Part shown: piece by piece, positions 1-8,721 of the stretch
Position numbering within the stretch: position 1 is the first letter of the stretch
Layout of the letters: every line of letters begins with the position of its first letter
Assembly (NCBI GenBank): GCA_949471785.1
Contig: CASWRE010000013.1
Coordinates: 1-64,000, forward strand
Source: an uncultured Lachnospiraceae bacterium
GTDB lineage: Bacteria; Bacillota; Clostridia; Lachnospirales; Lachnospiraceae
Reading direction: 5' to 3'
Length of the DNA: 64,000 nt
The notes under the pieces: model-generated
Databases searched by the model: none
What the model was told of the DNA's origin: nothing
What the model saw: the letters and a program-made list of their open reading frames with translations, nothing else
Made by a program: the position numbers and the translations under genes

Positions 1-153
1 GAGGAGAGCACGCTGGAGGATACGGTGAAGGCGGCGCTGGATCAGATCGAAGAAAGGCGGTATGCGGCGGCGCTGGAAGCGAAGGGGATTGCCCCGGAGC
101 GGATACGTGCGTATGGATTTGCCTTTGAGGGGAAGAAGGTTCTGATTGGGTGA
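1..153 (+). CDS. C-terminal end of a PD-(D/E)XK nuclease / AAA-ATPase-like protein (partial)
   Basis: Only the last 50 codons are present; the gene begins outside the window and ends with TGA at 151-153. The tail contains [14 protein letters not shown] and ends in [13 protein letters not shown]. This pattern (a helix with QI-x-x-R-Y followed by a short GFAF-x-GK-x-V strand) is typical of the C-terminal nuclease-like domain of the large clostridial 'predicted AAA-ATPase / PD-(D/E)XK' family. The family is abundant and often multicopy in gut Clostridia, and its cellular role is poorly known. The ATPase part cannot be seen here, so the call rests on the C-terminal motif alone. Confidence 0.6.
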   Translation, partial: EESTLEDTVKAALDQIEERRYAAALEAKGIAPERIRAYGFAFEGKKVLIG

Positions 154-224
154 AGTCCTGGAAATTTTGGAGGAGACGAGAAGCGACTGACATTGAGAAT
201 CTCTTTAATCGAAAATAGGATTTT

Positions 225-269
225 CCCCCGGAAACCGGTTAACAGTTCGGTTTCCGGGGGATTTTATTT
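225..269. terminator. Strong bidirectional intrinsic terminator
   Basis: A perfect 13-bp stem (CCCCCGGAAACCG at 225-237 with CGGTTTCCGGGGG at 248-260) has a 10-nt loop and is followed by ATTTTATTT. The left flank carries A-rich sequence, which becomes a U-tract on the minus strand. It sits between two convergent genes and can end both. Confidence 0.9.
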
Positions 270-317
270 GCATTGAACAGCATAGAAATCCGGTACGATC
301 CGGTGTGAACGCCGTCG

Positions 318-1136
318 TTATCTGTCCGTTCCCCAGTGTTTCTCAAGATATTCGACTCCTTTATACAATCCCATAGCAATTACACAGAGGATAAAGATGG
401 CCATAAGCACCCAATCCAGCTTGAATACCTGGGAGCCATAGATAATCAGATAACCCAGCCCCTGCCGGGCGGCCAGAAATTCTCCGATGATCACACCCAC
501 CAGACAGAGGCCGATATTGACCTTCATGCCGGAAAGAATAGCCGGAAGGGAACCGGGCAGCAGCACTTTCGTCAGTACCTGCCTGCGCCCGCCTCCCAGG
601 GTGTAGATGAGCTTGATCAGCTCCGGGTCTGTCTGACGGAAATACTGATACAGATTGATCACGGAACCAAATATGGCTACGGATATGCCGGCGATGACGA
701 TGGTCTTAAAGCCGGTACCGAACCAGACAATGAAAAGGGGCGCTAGAGCGGATTTCGGCAGGCTGTTTAAAATGACCAGATAGGGCTCGGCGATCTCGGA
801 CGCCATGGTAAAATACCACAGCAGCATGGAGGCGAGAATGCTGATGACAGTCACAAGAAAAAAGGATACCAGCGTTTCTCCCAGCGTGATGCCGATGTGG
901 AAGAAGAGCTGGCCGTTCTCAGCCATCTCGATACAGGTGTTCAGTATGCGGGAAGGGCTGCTGAATATGAAACTGTTTACGAGGTCGAAGCGTGTGGTGA
1001 GCTCCCATTGGGCAAGAAAAGCGAGAAGGATGGCGAGCTTCCAGACAGTGATTCTGTGCTTTCTTCGCTGGTGGTTGTAAATAAACTGCTCCTGTTTACT
1101 CATAGCCTGCAGGTCAGGCGGTCTGTTTTGCTTCAT
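318..1136 (-). CDS. ABC transporter permease, NitT/TauT (SsuC/TauC) type
   Basis: A 272-residue integral membrane subunit of an ABC importer. The start was set at the ATG at 1136 because GGAGG lies just upstream; a longer reading frame would run further into the ATPase gene. After a basic N-terminus come several hydrophobic segments. The central region has the EAA-type loop for docking the ATPase (around GGGRRQVLTKVLLPGSLPA), and the C-terminus has the GEFLAARQGLGYLI segment characteristic of the NitT/TauT group. Family members import sulfonates, nitrate, thiamine precursors or aromatic acids. Its start overlaps the ATPase gene's end by 23 nt, so the two are translationally coupled. No substrate-binding protein lies next to them, so the substrate cannot be named. 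Confidence 0.85.
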   Translation of the reverse strand: MKQNRPPDLQAMSKQEQFIYNHQRRKHRITVWKLAILLAFLAQWELTTRFDLVNSFIFSSPSRILNTCIEMAENGQLFFHIGITLGETLVSFFLVTVISILASMLLWYFTMASEIAEPYLVILNSLPKSALAPLFIVWFGTGFKTIVIAGISVAIFGSVINLYQYFRQTDPELIKLIYTLGGGRRQVLTKVLLPGSLPAILSGMKVNIGLCLVGVIIGEFLAARQGLGYLIIYGSQVFKLDWVLMAIFILCVIAMGLYKGVEYLEKHWGTDR

Positions 1137-1878
1137 GCAGCTCCCTCCAGATCTTATTGAAATATTCGTTAAATTCGGGAAGAGAACGTTTCTCCAGGGG
1201 GGTGGCCTGTCTGTCGGCAAACAACATGGGAATACAGGTAAGCACCCTGGCCGGACAGGCAGATAAGATCAGCACCCGGTCGGACATACTGATGGCTTCG
1301 GAGATGTCGTGGGTGACCAGGACTGCAGATTTGCCTTCTCTCCGGATAATCTGATAGATGTCGTCGCTCACAGACAGCCGGGTCTGATAGTCCAGTGCGG
1401 AGAAAGGTTCATCCAAAAGTAGCAGATCCGGGTCTGTCAGCAGGGTACGGATCAGAGCTGCCCGCTGCCGCATGCCTCCGGAGAGCTGACGCGGGTAGGC
1501 GTCCCGAAATTCCCAGAGCTGATAGGTTTTCAGGAGATCTTCTGCTTTTTCCCGGGCTTCTTTTGTGTCTTTCTTTTGCATTTCCAGGCCAAGGAGGATA
1601 TTCTGTGTGACTGTGCGCCATTCCAGCAGATGGTCACGCTGGAGCATGTAACCGATCGGAATGTCTTCCTTTCCACGGTAAAATATCTCACCGGAATCGG
1701 GCTTTTGCAGCCGGCAGATCAGGTTCAACAGCGTAGATTTGCCGCATCCGCTGGGGCCGATGATCGAGAGAAATTCTCCCTGATGCAGATCAAAGGATAT
1801 TTTCTGGATGGCCGGAACTTCTTTTTGCAATGTATGATAAGAATAGCAGATTTCCTGCAGGGTCAATATCGACTGCAT
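1114..1878 (-). CDS. ABC transporter ATP-binding protein, NitT/TauT (SsuB/TauB) type
   Basis: A 254-residue nucleotide-binding subunit that powers the permease encoded just downstream. Walker A is GPSGCGKST, the signature motif is QLSGGMRQR, Walker B is LLLLDEPFSALD, and the H-loop lies in LVTHDISEA. The ATG at 1878 is chosen because GAGG precedes it by 7 nt; the open frame extends about 20 codons further without support. Between the Walker motifs, 'YMLQRDHLLEWRTV' is the usual Q-loop form of this subfamily. The pair faces away from the glucuronide operon and has its own structured leader (see 1903-1946). The ATPase call is firm; the substrate is unknown. Confidence 0.9.
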   Translation of the reverse strand: MQSILTLQEICYSYHTLQKEVPAIQKISFDLHQGEFLSIIGPSGCGKSTLLNLICRLQKPDSGEIFYRGKEDIPIGYMLQRDHLLEWRTVTQNILLGLEMQKKDTKEAREKAEDLLKTYQLWEFRDAYPRQLSGGMRQRAALIRTLLTDPDLLLLDEPFSALDYQTRLSVSDDIYQIIRREGKSAVLVTHDISEAISMSDRVLILSACPARVLTCIPMLFADRQATPLEKRSLPEFNEYFNKIWRELHEAKQTA

Positions 1879-2278
1879 ACATGTACCTCGATCAATAAAG
1901 TGACAGGAAAGACACCGTACATAAGTACGGGGGATCATTTTCCTGTTGCTTTACTATATGTCGAAGATGGGAGAAATGTTAGAAAATATTATCCGCGTCA
2001 GACGATCAGTCCTTCGTATCTTTATCAAGTAACAGTTTCCATAGCCGTTACTGATCTTTCTTGATTTTCGTTTCAACTAACGAACATGTTTTTTGTCCCC
2101 ATAATAGAAATCATTTTTTTTGCATAGTTGATAAAAATTTAGCAGGATATGTGTACTATTTTTGCGGATTATTGCGCAGACTTAAAGTAAATGCAGTTGA
2201 AAGGGCTGTGTGTGTTATGCCGACGGAACCTGCGGCGGTAATGCAAGAGCACATATAAAAAGAAAAAAGGGGGACACT
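1879..2278. promoter_or_regulatory. Divergent intergenic region between ABC transporter and GH2 operon
   Basis: Four hundred bases without a gene. Besides the nested hairpin at 1903-1946, it holds a 6-bp inverted repeat TTCGTT-tcaact-AACGAA (2067-2084) and an AGTAAC/GTTACT pair (2028-2052). Either could be an operator for the GH2 operon. No near-consensus promoter stands out; TTGATA near 2129 with TACTAT about 20 bp downstream is a weak candidate. AAGGGGG precedes the GH2 start. Confidence 0.4.
1903..1946 (-). promoter_or_regulatory. Nested hairpin in the leader of the ABC permease/ATPase operon
   Basis: The outer arms ACAGGAAA (1903-1910) and TTTCCTGT (1939-1946) are perfectly complementary. 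Inside them CCGTAC (1915-1920) pairs with GTACGG (1925-1930) around a 4-nt loop. On the minus strand this lies 25-68 nt before the ATPase start. It could be a 5' stabilising hairpin, a regulatory RNA structure or a protein site. I do not recognise it as a known riboswitch. Confidence 0.4.
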
Positions 2279-4546
2279 ATGAGAAAAATCATCAATCTGA
2301 ATACGGGGTGGAAATTTATAGACTGCGACGTGGGTCTGGTGGACGATTACCCGGAGGACTGGCAGGATGTGACTCTCCCTCATACCTGGAACGCTGTGGA
2401 CGGTATGGACGGCAACGGCAGTTATGACAGGGGAAGTTATTGGTATGTCAGGAAATTTGAGGCACCGAAACAGCCGCTTGCGGGAGGCAGGACCTATGTG
2501 GAAGTGCCGGCGGCAGGACAGCAGGCCACGGTGTATGTAAACGGTGAGGAAGCTGTTTACCATGAGGGCGGTTATTCACTTTTCCGGGCGGATGTTACCG
2601 ATTTTCTGAAAGAGGATGGGGAAAATCTGCTGGTGATTAACTGTTCCAATGAATACAGGGACAGCGTATATCCCCAGTCGGCGGATTTCACCTTTTATGG
2701 CGGGCTATACCGTGGTGTGAACCTGGTCAGCGTGCCGGATACGCATTTTGATCTGGATTATTTCGGGGGTCCGGGACTTATGGTCACGCCGAAGCCCTGT
2801 GACTGCGGCGGAGCCGTCTTTGAAGTGAAGGCTTATGTGACAAATCCGGATGAAAATTTCACTGTGCTGTATGCTGTCCGCGACGCAGAGGGCGTAGAAG
2901 TGGCTTATGGATGTCGTCCCGCTGACGATACGGCTATGACGCTCCATGTGCCTGACGCGGCGCTCTGGGAAATTGACAATCCCTATCTGTACACGGTGAC
3001 GGCCCTTTTGCAGCATCGGAATGAGGCTTATGACGAGGTGTCCGCGAGGGTGGGCGTGCGTTCCTTCTCCTGCGATCCGGATAAAGGGTTTATCCTCAAC
3101 GGTGTTCAGACGCCGCTGCGGGGCGTGAGCCGCCACCAGGATTTGCTGTACAGGGGCAATGCCCTGACAAGAGAAGAGCATCGCCGGGATGCCGGGATCA
3201 TCAAAGAACTGGGAGCCAATACGATCCGGCTGGCCCATTACCAGCACTCCCAGGATTTCTATGACGCCTGTGATGAGCTGGGCTTTATTGTCTGGGCGGA
3301 GATCCCCTTCATTTCTGTGTTCAACAAAGATCCCGACGCCCACAAAAACTGTATCAGTCAGCTCAAGGAGCTGATCATCCAGAATTACAACCATCCGTCC
3401 ATTTGTTTCTGGGGCATTTCCAATGAGATTCTCATCGGCGGTATTTCGGAAAAACTGGTGGAGAATCATAAGGAGCTGAACGCTCTGGCCAAGGAGCTGG
3501 ATGCCACCCGCCTGACGACCATTGCCCATGTGTCCATGACGCCGGCAGAGAGCCCGATGCACCATATCACCGATGTGATCAGTTATAACCACTATTTCGG
3601 TTGGTACGGCGGCAGGATGGAGGACAACGGCCCCTGGATGGATGATTTCCATGCGAACCACCCGGATCTCTGCCTGGGTATGAGTGAGTACGGCTGCGAG
3701 GGTATCATTACCTACCATGGACCCAAACCGGCCTGCAAGGATTATTCCGAAGAGTATCAGGCTCTTTACCATGAGCATCTGGCAAAGATGTTTGCCGAGC
3801 GCCCATGGATTTGGTGCGCTTATGTGTGGAATATGTTTGATTTCGGTTGCGCGGCCCGCAACGAGGGCGGCGTGGCGGGACGGAATAATAAAGGGCTGAT
3901 GACCATGGACCGCAGGACGAAGAAGGACAGCTATTATGTATACCAGGCTTATTGGAGCCGAAAACCCATGGTGCATCTGTGCGGTAAGCGGTATGCACAA
4001 CGCGCGGGAGACACGACAGAAATCCGCGTGTATTCCAATCAGCCCACGGTAGCTCTGTATATAAACGGAAAACCGGCAGAGGAAAAGAGCGGCAAGAAGG
4101 TGTTCGTGTTTACGGTGGCTCTGGCAGAGGGAACCAACACGATCCTGGCTGTGGCCGGCGACGTGAAGGATGCCATGACCCTGGAAAAGGTGGTGAAAGA
4201 GCCGGAGATCTATGTACTGCCGGAGGTAAATGAGCGCAAAGAGGGCGTTGACAACTGGTTTACGGCAATGGGCGATATGGATCTGAAAGCTCCGATGGAA
4301 TTCCCCGAGGGTAAATGGAGTATAAAGGATTCCCTGGAGGAGCTGGCTTCCTGCCCGGAAGCGCTGGACATCGTCAATAAAGCGGTAAAACTGGCCACAA
4401 ATTTTGAAGTGCGGCCGGGCGTCGGTATGTGGGATATGCTGAAGGCCATGACGCCGGAAACTATGACAGCCATGGCCGGCGGCATGGCGCCGGAGGGTTT
4501 TCTGGAATCTCTCAACGCCCGGTTGATTAAAATCGATAAAGAATAA
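2279..4546 (+). CDS. Glycoside hydrolase family 2 protein (probable beta-glucuronidase, or beta-galactosidase-like)
   Basis: A 755-residue cytoplasmic retaining beta-glycosidase with no signal peptide. The start ATG at 2279 follows AAGGGGG. It shows the GH2 order: jelly-roll sugar-binding domain, immunoglobulin-like domain, then TIM barrel. The acid/base is Glu383 in ISNE and the nucleophile Glu470 in MSEYG. The N-x-K triplet Asn536-Asn537-Lys538 sits where beta-glucuronidases bind the substrate carboxylate. Similar triplets also occur in some GH2 beta-galactosidases, so this is supportive, not decisive. The first gene of a run with a GPH symporter, GH3, mannonate dehydratase and a fructuronate-reductase-type SDR, it most likely releases glucuronate from imported glucuronides. 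The last ~130 residues form an extra C-terminal region beyond the barrel. Confidence 0.82.
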   Translation: MRKIINLNTGWKFIDCDVGLVDDYPEDWQDVTLPHTWNAVDGMDGNGSYDRGSYWYVRKFEAPKQPLAGGRTYVEVPAAGQQATVYVNGEEAVYHEGGYSLFRADVTDFLKEDGENLLVINCSNEYRDSVYPQSADFTFYGGLYRGVNLVSVPDTHFDLDYFGGPGLMVTPKPCDCGGAVFEVKAYVTNPDENFTVLYAVRDAEGVEVAYGCRPADDTAMTLHVPDAALWEIDNPYLYTVTALLQHRNEAYDEVSARVGVRSFSCDPDKGFILNGVQTPLRGVSRHQDLLYRGNALTREEHRRDAGIIKELGANTIRLAHYQHSQDFYDACDELGFIVWAEIPFISVFNKDPDAHKNCISQLKELIIQNYNHPSICFWGISNEILIGGISEKLVENHKELNALAKELDATRLTTIAHVSMTPAESPMHHITDVISYNHYFGWYGGRMEDNGPWMDDFHANHPDLCLGMSEYGCEGIITYHGPKPACKDYSEEYQALYHEHLAKMFAERPWIWCAYVWNMFDFGCAARNEGGVAGRNNKGLMTMDRRTKKDSYYVYQAYWSRKPMVHLCGKRYAQRAGDTTEIRVYSNQPTVALYINGKPAEEKSGKKVFVFTVALAEGTNTILAVAGDVKDAMTLEKVVKEPEIYVLPEVNERKEGVDNWFTAMGDMDLKAPMEFPEGKWSIKDSLEELASCPEALDIVNKAVKLATNFEVRPGVGMWDMLKAMTPETMTAMAGGMAPEGFLESLNARLIKIDKE

Positions 4547-4605
4547 TCATGGTCCGGTCAGGGTCATGGGGGAACACAGGCATAAATACAAAAAGGAGAG
4601 AAAAA

Positions 4606-6003
4606 ATGGCAAATCATACATCTGTTCGTCCTTTTGGCATGAGGGACAAACTTGGGTATATGTTTGGGGACTTTGGAAATGATTTCACATTCATTTTGAG
4701 CTCCAGCTTTATGCTGAAATTTTATACAGATATCATGGGGGTAAATGCGGGTATCGTAGGTATGCTGATGATGGCGGCCCGTTTTGTGGACGCGGTGACC
4801 GATGTGACCATGGGGCAGATCGTGGACCACTCCAAACCCACGAAAGACGGCAAGTTCCGCCCCTGGATCAAGCGGATGAGCGGACCGGTGGCGATCGCTT
4901 CATTTCTGATTTTTCAGGCCGGATTCGCACAAATGCAGATGGGATTTAAGATTTTCTGGATGGTTGTTACCTATATAATATGGGGATCTGTTTTCTATAC
5001 ATCGATCAATATCCCCTATGGTTCTATGGCGTCGGCCGTTTCCGCCGATCCGGACGACCGGGCCGAACTGTCTACGTGGAGAACCATCGGCGCGACGCTG
5101 GCCGGGCTGGTCATCGGCGTGGGAACACCGATCGTGGCCTATGAAACCGCTGCTAATGGCGCGACTGTACTGTCCGGCCCCCGTATGACCATTATCGCAG
5201 GTGTGTTCAGCGTACTGGCGATCATCTGTTATCTGCTGTGCTTCCACCTGGTCCGCGAACGTGTGGATGTGCCTCAGAATACGTCCCGGCTGGATATCGG
5301 CGTCATGTTGAAAAATCTTATTTCCAACCGGGCGCTGTTGGGAATCATTGCGGCGGCCATTCTGCTCCTTCTCGGTATGCTGGGTATGCAGGGGCTGGCC
5401 GCCTATGTATTCCCGGTCTACTATAACAGCGCCTCTGCCCAGTCTATGTCGTCTCTGGCAGGTTCTGTATGTATGCTGGCTATCTGTGCGCCGTTTGCCT
5501 CCCGGCTAGCGGCCAGATTCGGCAAGAAGGAGCTGTCCGTAGTATCCTGCCTGTTTGGGGCGGCAGTGTATGTGGTGTGCCTGGTTGTGAAACCGTCCAA
5601 TCCCATGGTATATGTGGTGTTTTTCTCCCTGGCCTATGTGGGGCTTGGCATGTTTAATACGGTAATCTGGGCCATGATTACGGACGTGATCGATGATGCG
5701 GAGGTAAAAAACGGCGTCCGTGAGGACGGTACAATCTATTCGGTATATTCCTTTGCACGCAAGGTGGGACAGGCCCTGTCTTCCGGAATGATCGGCGGGC
5801 TTTTGACCATGATCGGTTATACCGCCGCAGTGGCGGAAAATCCTTCTGCCTATCCGGAGATACTGGACAGTATTTTCCGGCTGTCCTGTATCATTCCGGC
5901 TGTCGGGCTGGCGGCCGTGGCAGTGGCGCTGATCCTTATCTATCCGCTGAATAAAAAGCGGGTGGAAGAAAATGTGGCCGTATTGGCGGAACGGAGAAAA
6001 TAA
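4606..6003 (+). CDS. GPH-family (MelB/UidB-like) sugar:cation symporter
   Basis: A 465-residue inner-membrane transporter with about 12 hydrophobic segments. The start at 4606 is preceded by AAAAGGAG. Glycoside-pentoside-hexuronide family marks are clear: FGMRDKLGYMFGDFGND at the N-terminus, DAVTDVTMGQIVDHS in the first helices, and GKFRPW in the cytoplasmic loop. The family couples uptake of glycosides, including glucuronides in UidB, to Na+ or H+. It lies 59 nt after the GH2 gene and abuts the HAD gene with no gap, so it probably brings in the glycoside cleaved by the two hydrolases here. Confidence 0.9.
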   Translation: MANHTSVRPFGMRDKLGYMFGDFGNDFTFILSSSFMLKFYTDIMGVNAGIVGMLMMAARFVDAVTDVTMGQIVDHSKPTKDGKFRPWIKRMSGPVAIASFLIFQAGFAQMQMGFKIFWMVVTYIIWGSVFYTSINIPYGSMASAVSADPDDRAELSTWRTIGATLAGLVIGVGTPIVAYETAANGATVLSGPRMTIIAGVFSVLAIICYLLCFHLVRERVDVPQNTSRLDIGVMLKNLISNRALLGIIAAAILLLLGMLGMQGLAAYVFPVYYNSASAQSMSSLAGSVCMLAICAPFASRLAARFGKKELSVVSCLFGAAVYVVCLVVKPSNPMVYVVFFSLAYVGLGMFNTVIWAMITDVIDDAEVKNGVREDGTIYSVYSFARKVGQALSSGMIGGLLTMIGYTAAVAENPSAYPEILDSIFRLSCIIPAVGLAAVAVALILIYPLNKKRVEENVAVLAERRK

Positions 6004-6849
6004 ATGACCGGTGCATGGGCAGATTATAAAAAGAAGAAGGACTATCTCGTCTGCGTAGACAGCGACGGCTGCGCCATGGATACCATGGATTATAAGCATA
6101 TCCGCTGTTTCGGGCCGTGTATGGTGGAGCAGTGGAAGCTCGGCCGATGGCAAAACGAAATACTGAGGCGCTGGAATGAAATAAATCTCTATACCATGAC
6201 CCGGGGGATTAACCGGTTCAGGGGACTGTCGCTGGCTCTGCAGGAGATCGACAGGAAATACTGCCGGATCGAGGATCTGGATACTCTTGCGGCGTGGGTG
6301 AACGGCGCGGAAGAATTGTCCAATGACGCTCTGGAAAGGGCGATGGAGGAGCACGGGAACAGCGCCGGTTTGCAGGCGGCTTTGGCCTGGAGCAGGGCGG
6401 TCAACGCAGAGATCGCCCGGCTGCCGGATGAAGAGAAGAAGCCTTTTGGCAATGTAAAAAATGCCCTGATTTACGCCCACAAAAATGCGGATGTGGCCGT
6501 TGTGTCCAGCGCGAACAGGGACGCCGTGCTGGAGGAGTGGGAGCGCTGCGGTCTTCTGGAGCACACGGATATCGTGCTGGCCCAGGATGCGGGAAGCAAA
6601 GCGTTCTGTATCGGGGAAATGCTGAAGTTCGGTTACGATCCCTCCCATGTATTGATGTGCGGGGACGCGCCGGGCGACCAGAAGGCGGCGGAACAAAAGG
6701 GGGTCTGGTTTTATCCGATCCTGGTGCGCCGCGAGGCGGCATGCTGGCGGGAATTTATGGAGACAGGCCTGGATCATCTGCTGGACGGCAGCTATGGCAA
6801 CGGGTATCAGCAGAAAAAAACGGAAGAATTTCTGGAAAACCTGAAATGA
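6004..6849 (+). CDS. HAD-superfamily hydrolase in the glucuronide operon
   Basis: A 281-residue soluble protein whose ATG directly follows the symporter stop codon. HAD motif I appears as CVDSDGCAMDTM with two aspartates spaced DxD. Motif II is probably VVSSAN near residue 165, and motif IV is MCGDAPGD near residue 219. Such proteins are phosphatases or related phosphotransferases. The cap region is helical and not recognisable to me. Position inside the operon suggests it acts on a phosphorylated sugar or dephosphorylates a side product, but nothing here fixes a substrate. Confidence 0.75.
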   Translation: MTGAWADYKKKKDYLVCVDSDGCAMDTMDYKHIRCFGPCMVEQWKLGRWQNEILRRWNEINLYTMTRGINRFRGLSLALQEIDRKYCRIEDLDTLAAWVNGAEELSNDALERAMEEHGNSAGLQAALAWSRAVNAEIARLPDEEKKPFGNVKNALIYAHKNADVAVVSSANRDAVLEEWERCGLLEHTDIVLAQDAGSKAFCIGEMLKFGYDPSHVLMCGDAPGDQKAAEQKGVWFYPILVRREAACWREFMETGLDHLLDGSYGNGYQQKKTEEFLENLK

Positions 6850-6927
6850 TATAGAGGGCAAAGAAACTGTCGGGACGGGAAGCAGTTGCTTTGCCGCGAG
6901 AAAAAAGCAGACAGGAGGAGTGTATCT

Positions 6928-8703
6928 ATGGTAGATATGAAAGCGAAGCCCTTTTATCTGTCCGATGAGGACTGTAAATGGGTGGAGGATACGATCGCAA
7001 ATATGACAGTAGATGAGAAAATCGGCCAGTTATTTTTTAATATGGGCTCCAGCCGGACGGAAGAGTATCTTAGAATGACGGTCAATGACTTTCATATCGG
7101 AGGGATTCGCTATAATCCGGGTACCGCCGAAGAGGTGCATGAACAGAACCGCATCCTGCAGGAAAACAGCAAGATTCCGCTGATCATTGCCTGTAATACG
7201 GAAAACGGCGGGGACGGGGCCTGTGTGGACGGGACGCCCATCGGCAGCCAGACGAAGATCGGAGCTACGGGAAATGTGGACTATGCTTATCAGCTGGGTT
7301 ATATGGCCAATAAAGAGGCTGCGGCCGTCGGCTGCAATCTGTCCTTCGCGCCGGTCAGCGATATCATGTATAACTGGGAAAACCCGGTCATCGGCCTGCG
7401 GACCTACGGGAACGATCCGGATCAGGTGGCGGCCATGACGAAAGCGTATCTGGACGGAGCCCATGCCAATCCGGGCTTTTGCTGCGCGGCCAAGCATTTT
7501 CCGGGGGATGGCCTGGATTTTCGTGACCAGCATGTGGCAAACAGCGTGAATACCATGAGCTGTGAGGAATGGGATGCGACTTTCGGTATGGTATATAAAA
7601 ATCTTATTGACAATGGCCTGGATGCGATCATGGCGGGACATATTATGCAGCCCGCTTACGCCCGCCGTTTGAATCCGGAAATTACCGATGACGAGATGAT
7701 GCCGGCCACCCTATCGCCGGAGCTGATTACGGGTCTGCTCCGCGGGAAACTGGGCTTTAACGGTATGGTGTTGACGGACGCTTCCCATATGGTGGGGCTG
7801 ACCTGCCGTATGAAGCGCAGCGACGTGCTTCCGGCCGCCATTGCCGCCGGTGTGGATATGTTCCTGTTTTTCAATGAGATGGACGAGGATTTTGCCGCTA
7901 TGAAGCAGGGCTATCTGGACGGAAGGATCACCGGGGAACGGCTGGACGACGCCCTTCATCGCATACTGGCCCTGAAAGCTCATATGGGGCTTCACAGAAA
8001 GGCCAAAAAGGAACTGGTGCCTGCAAAGGAACGGATGCAGGAAGTGGTGGGCTGTAAAGCCCATGTGGACATGCAGAAAGAGATTGCCGACAAAGCCATT
8101 ACGCTGGTCAAATATAAGGATGAGGATGTGCTGCCCATAACGCCGGAGCGGTATAAACGGATTATGATCGTATACGTGAAAGGGCTTTCGGCTCCCGGAC
8201 TGGGCGCTCTGTTTGGCGCAAAGAAGGTGACGCCGGCGGAGGAACTGAAAAACCGACTGATTGAAAAAGGCTTTGACGCATTTATTTACGAGAGCCCGAT
8301 AGAAAGGATGATGAAACAGGCGGAGGCCGGGGAGAAGCCCGATCTCAATCTGTATTTTGCGGGAAAGACTCCGATCAAAGATTTCCGGGAAAATCAGGAT
8401 CTGATCATTACGCTGGTGGATATCGCCGGAGGGTTCCAGCCGGTGGCCCGCCCTGCTTTCGGCATGACAAAAGGCGGCGGGGAGATTCCCTGGTATGTCT
8501 TTGAGCTGCCGGTAGTGGTGGTGGGCGTCCAGTACCCTTACGTGCTGGCGGACATTCCCCAAGCCAGAACCTATATAAACACGTATGACAGCAAACCGGT
8601 CACGCTGGATGCGCTGGTGGAGAAGCTGATGGCAGGGAAGGACGCGTTTTTGGGCAAAGATCCCGTCGGCGCGTTCTGCGGTATTTTTGACACCCATATT
8701 TAA
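6928..8703 (+). CDS. Glycoside hydrolase family 3 protein (NagZ-like architecture)
   Basis: A 591-residue cytoplasmic protein; ATG 6928 is chosen over an upstream in-frame start because AGGAGGAG precedes it. The barrel domain carries KHFPGDG with Lys189-His190, then Asp200-x-His202, matching the mobile catalytic loop of NagZ-type GH3 enzymes. Asp284 in VLTDASHM is the likely nucleophile. The C-terminal 200 residues form the alpha/beta sandwich. NagZ-type enzymes use an Asp-His dyad as acid/base and cleave beta-N-acetylglucosaminides or other beta-glycosides. Located between the HAD and mannonate dehydratase genes, it probably trims the same glycoside as the GH2 enzyme. Sugar specificity cannot be read from the sequence. 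Confidence 0.85.
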   Translation: MVDMKAKPFYLSDEDCKWVEDTIANMTVDEKIGQLFFNMGSSRTEEYLRMTVNDFHIGGIRYNPGTAEEVHEQNRILQENSKIPLIIACNTENGGDGACVDGTPIGSQTKIGATGNVDYAYQLGYMANKEAAAVGCNLSFAPVSDIMYNWENPVIGLRTYGNDPDQVAAMTKAYLDGAHANPGFCCAAKHFPGDGLDFRDQHVANSVNTMSCEEWDATFGMVYKNLIDNGLDAIMAGHIMQPAYARRLNPEITDDEMMPATLSPELITGLLRGKLGFNGMVLTDASHMVGLTCRMKRSDVLPAAIAAGVDMFLFFNEMDEDFAAMKQGYLDGRITGERLDDALHRILALKAHMGLHRKAKKELVPAKERMQEVVGCKAHVDMQKEIADKAITLVKYKDEDVLPITPERYKRIMIVYVKGLSAPGLGALFGAKKVTPAEELKNRLIEKGFDAFIYESPIERMMKQAEAGEKPDLNLYFAGKTPIKDFRENQDLIITLVDIAGGFQPVARPAFGMTKGGGEIPWYVFELPVVVVGVQYPYVLADIPQARTYINTYDSKPVTLDALVEKLMAGKDAFLGKDPVGAFCGIFDTHI

Positions 8704-8721
8704 GCAGGAGGGGAAAAGATC

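Noticed and set aside
2705..4000. 431-codon open frame on the minus strand
   Set aside because: Mirror frame of the GH2 gene, whose catalytic motifs are intact.
5506..6861. 451-codon open frame on the minus strand
   Set aside because: Mirror frame across the symporter and HAD genes; no start signal or recognisable domain.
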